Below are positions 63,391 through 64,000 of a stretch of 64,000 nucleotides of DNA, piece by piece (the first letter of the stretch is position 1; each line of letters opens with the position of its first letter). The DNA is taken from contig NZ_CP038493.1 of the NCBI RefSeq assembly GCF_004752005.1, positions 186,001-250,000 on the forward strand, given 5' to 3'. The position numbers were made by a program, and so were the translations under genes. The stretch is from Thalassotalea sp. HSM 43 (GTDB lineage Bacteria; Pseudomonadota; Gammaproteobacteria; Enterobacterales; Alteromonadaceae). The notes beneath the pieces were generated by a model. It saw nothing but the letters and a program-made list of their open reading frames with translations. It had not been told where the DNA came from and searched no databases.

Positions 63391-64000
63391 ATGATCAGTG
63401 TATTTGATATGTTCTCGATTGGCATCGGTCCATCGAGCTCTCACACCGTCGGCCCAATGCGTGCCGCAAACCGTTTTATCGAGTCGCTAAAACAAAACAA
63501 TGTGTTTGATGACGTCACTCGCATCAAAGTAGAACTGTTTGGTTCTTTAGGGCAAACCGGTATTGGCCACGGTACAGGCAAAGCCTGCATTCTCGGTCTA
63601 CATGGTGAAGCCCCTGAAAGCGTTGCCGTTGAGAATATCGACAAGATCCTCGATAAAACGGTAAAAAGCGAAAAGATCCAGCTTAATCATGAGCGTGAAA
63701 TCGACTTCCCAAAAAGTGACGCCATTATTTATCATCGTCGCAAGACATTGCCTGCGCATGCCAATGCAATGACCATTTTTGCTTACGCTGCTGACAACGT
63801 AGTTTTGGAAAAAACCTACTACTCAATTGGTGGCGGGTTTATCGTTGAAGACAGTGAGTTTGAAAAAGAGAAAGACAAAGCATTATCGTTCCATGCCAAC
63901 ATTGAACGACCTTACCGTTTTTCCACCGCTGATGAATTACTGAAACTGTGTGATGAAAGCGGATTAAGCATTTCGTCGATTATGATGGCCAATGAAAAGT
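63391..64000 (+). CDS. sdaA: L-serine ammonia-lyase, 5' part
   Basis: The frame starts at ATG 63391 (AGG upstream) and is open for 203 codons to the window edge. MISVFDMFSIGIGPSSSHTV, then GPMRAANRF, is the N-terminal signature of the single-chain iron-sulfur serine dehydratase, followed by LFGSLGQTGIGHGT, DFPKSDAIIYH and SIGGGFIVED. The enzyme deaminates L-serine to pyruvate. The cluster cysteines lie in the C-terminal part outside the window. Confidence 0.96.
   Translation, partial: MISVFDMFSIGIGPSSSHTVGPMRAANRFIESLKQNNVFDDVTRIKVELFGSLGQTGIGHGTGKACILGLHGEAPESVAVENIDKILDKTVKSEKIQLNHEREIDFPKSDAIIYHRRKTLPAHANAMTIFAYAADNVVLEKTYYSIGGGFIVEDSEFEKEKDKALSFHANIERPYRFSTADELLKLCDESGLSISSIMMANEK

Noticed and set aside
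1-64000. tRNA, rRNA, prophage, insertion sequence or defence-island search by eye
   Set aside because: No cloverleaf, rRNA-like stretch, transposase, integrase or known defence gene was seen; all larger frames are housekeeping, transport, peptidase or regulatory genes.

Overview
The window reads as an ordinary stretch of the chromosome of a marine gammaproteobacterium of the order Alteromonadales, most like Colwelliaceae (Colwellia/Thalassotalea type). This is an inference from modest G+C, long AT-rich intergenic gaps, gammaproteobacterial LexA boxes (CTGT-N8-ACAG), and core gene neighbourhoods such as ackA-pta, yffB-dapE, divergent ybbA/tesA and psrA-nagZ. I see no tRNA, rRNA, CRISPR array, insertion sequence or prophage.

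Layout. 1-5.6 kb: a minus-strand pair of secreted subtilisin-fold proteins. The upstream one has lost most of its catalytic residues; the downstream one (cut by the window edge) keeps Asp and His. 6-14.5 kb (minus): an NnrS-like membrane protein, a porin, folD, ackA-pta, an unknown protein and a LuxR-type regulator. 14.5-18 kb (plus): a two-gene operon of a FAD oxidoreductase and a thiamine-diphosphate enzyme, divergent from the LuxR gene. 18-24 kb: an SOS-controlled sulA-like gene, ychJ, an RstA/RstB-like two-component pair, xthA, rlmA and yfbV. 24.1-24.8 kb: a gene-free block with evenly spaced GATC sites and four DnaA-box-like 9-mers. 24.8-35 kb (mostly plus): an ACT protein, yffB-dapE, a VanY-like peptidase with a small DUF2897 protein, a LysR gene, an outer-membrane protein, tcdA, a rhodanese divergent from an AhpD-like protein, an M24 peptidase, a sulfotransferase, yciB-yciI and a LprI-like protein. 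35-48 kb: an AI-2E family permease, yfcH, ybbAP divergent from tesA, a hybrid histidine kinase, two membrane or outer-membrane proteins, and the psrA-nagZ-DASS transporter cluster. 48-64 kb: an M2 dipeptidase lipoprotein, a double-glycine leader peptide, a 34-residue small protein, upp, a glyoxalase-II-like hydrolase, an NSS transporter, SOS-controlled rmuC, an S9 peptidase, class I fumarase, pabB, nudL and the start of sdaA.

How the genes connect. Several secreted or periplasmic peptidases (two S8-fold proteins, S9, M2, VanY), porin-like outer-membrane proteins and amino-acid or dicarboxylate transporters suit a protein-degrading marine heterotroph. AckA-Pta, fumarase and SdaA feed central carbon metabolism; FolD and PabB serve folate metabolism. 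At least two genes (sulA-like and rmuC) carry LexA operators. The features most worth a second look are the DnaA/GATC block at 24.3-24.6 kb, the inactive protease homologue paired with an active one, the orphan double-glycine peptide, and the 34-residue smORF with its own ribosome site and terminator. Where an upstream TTG or GTG would extend a frame, I chose starts by ribosome sites and family alignment and say so.
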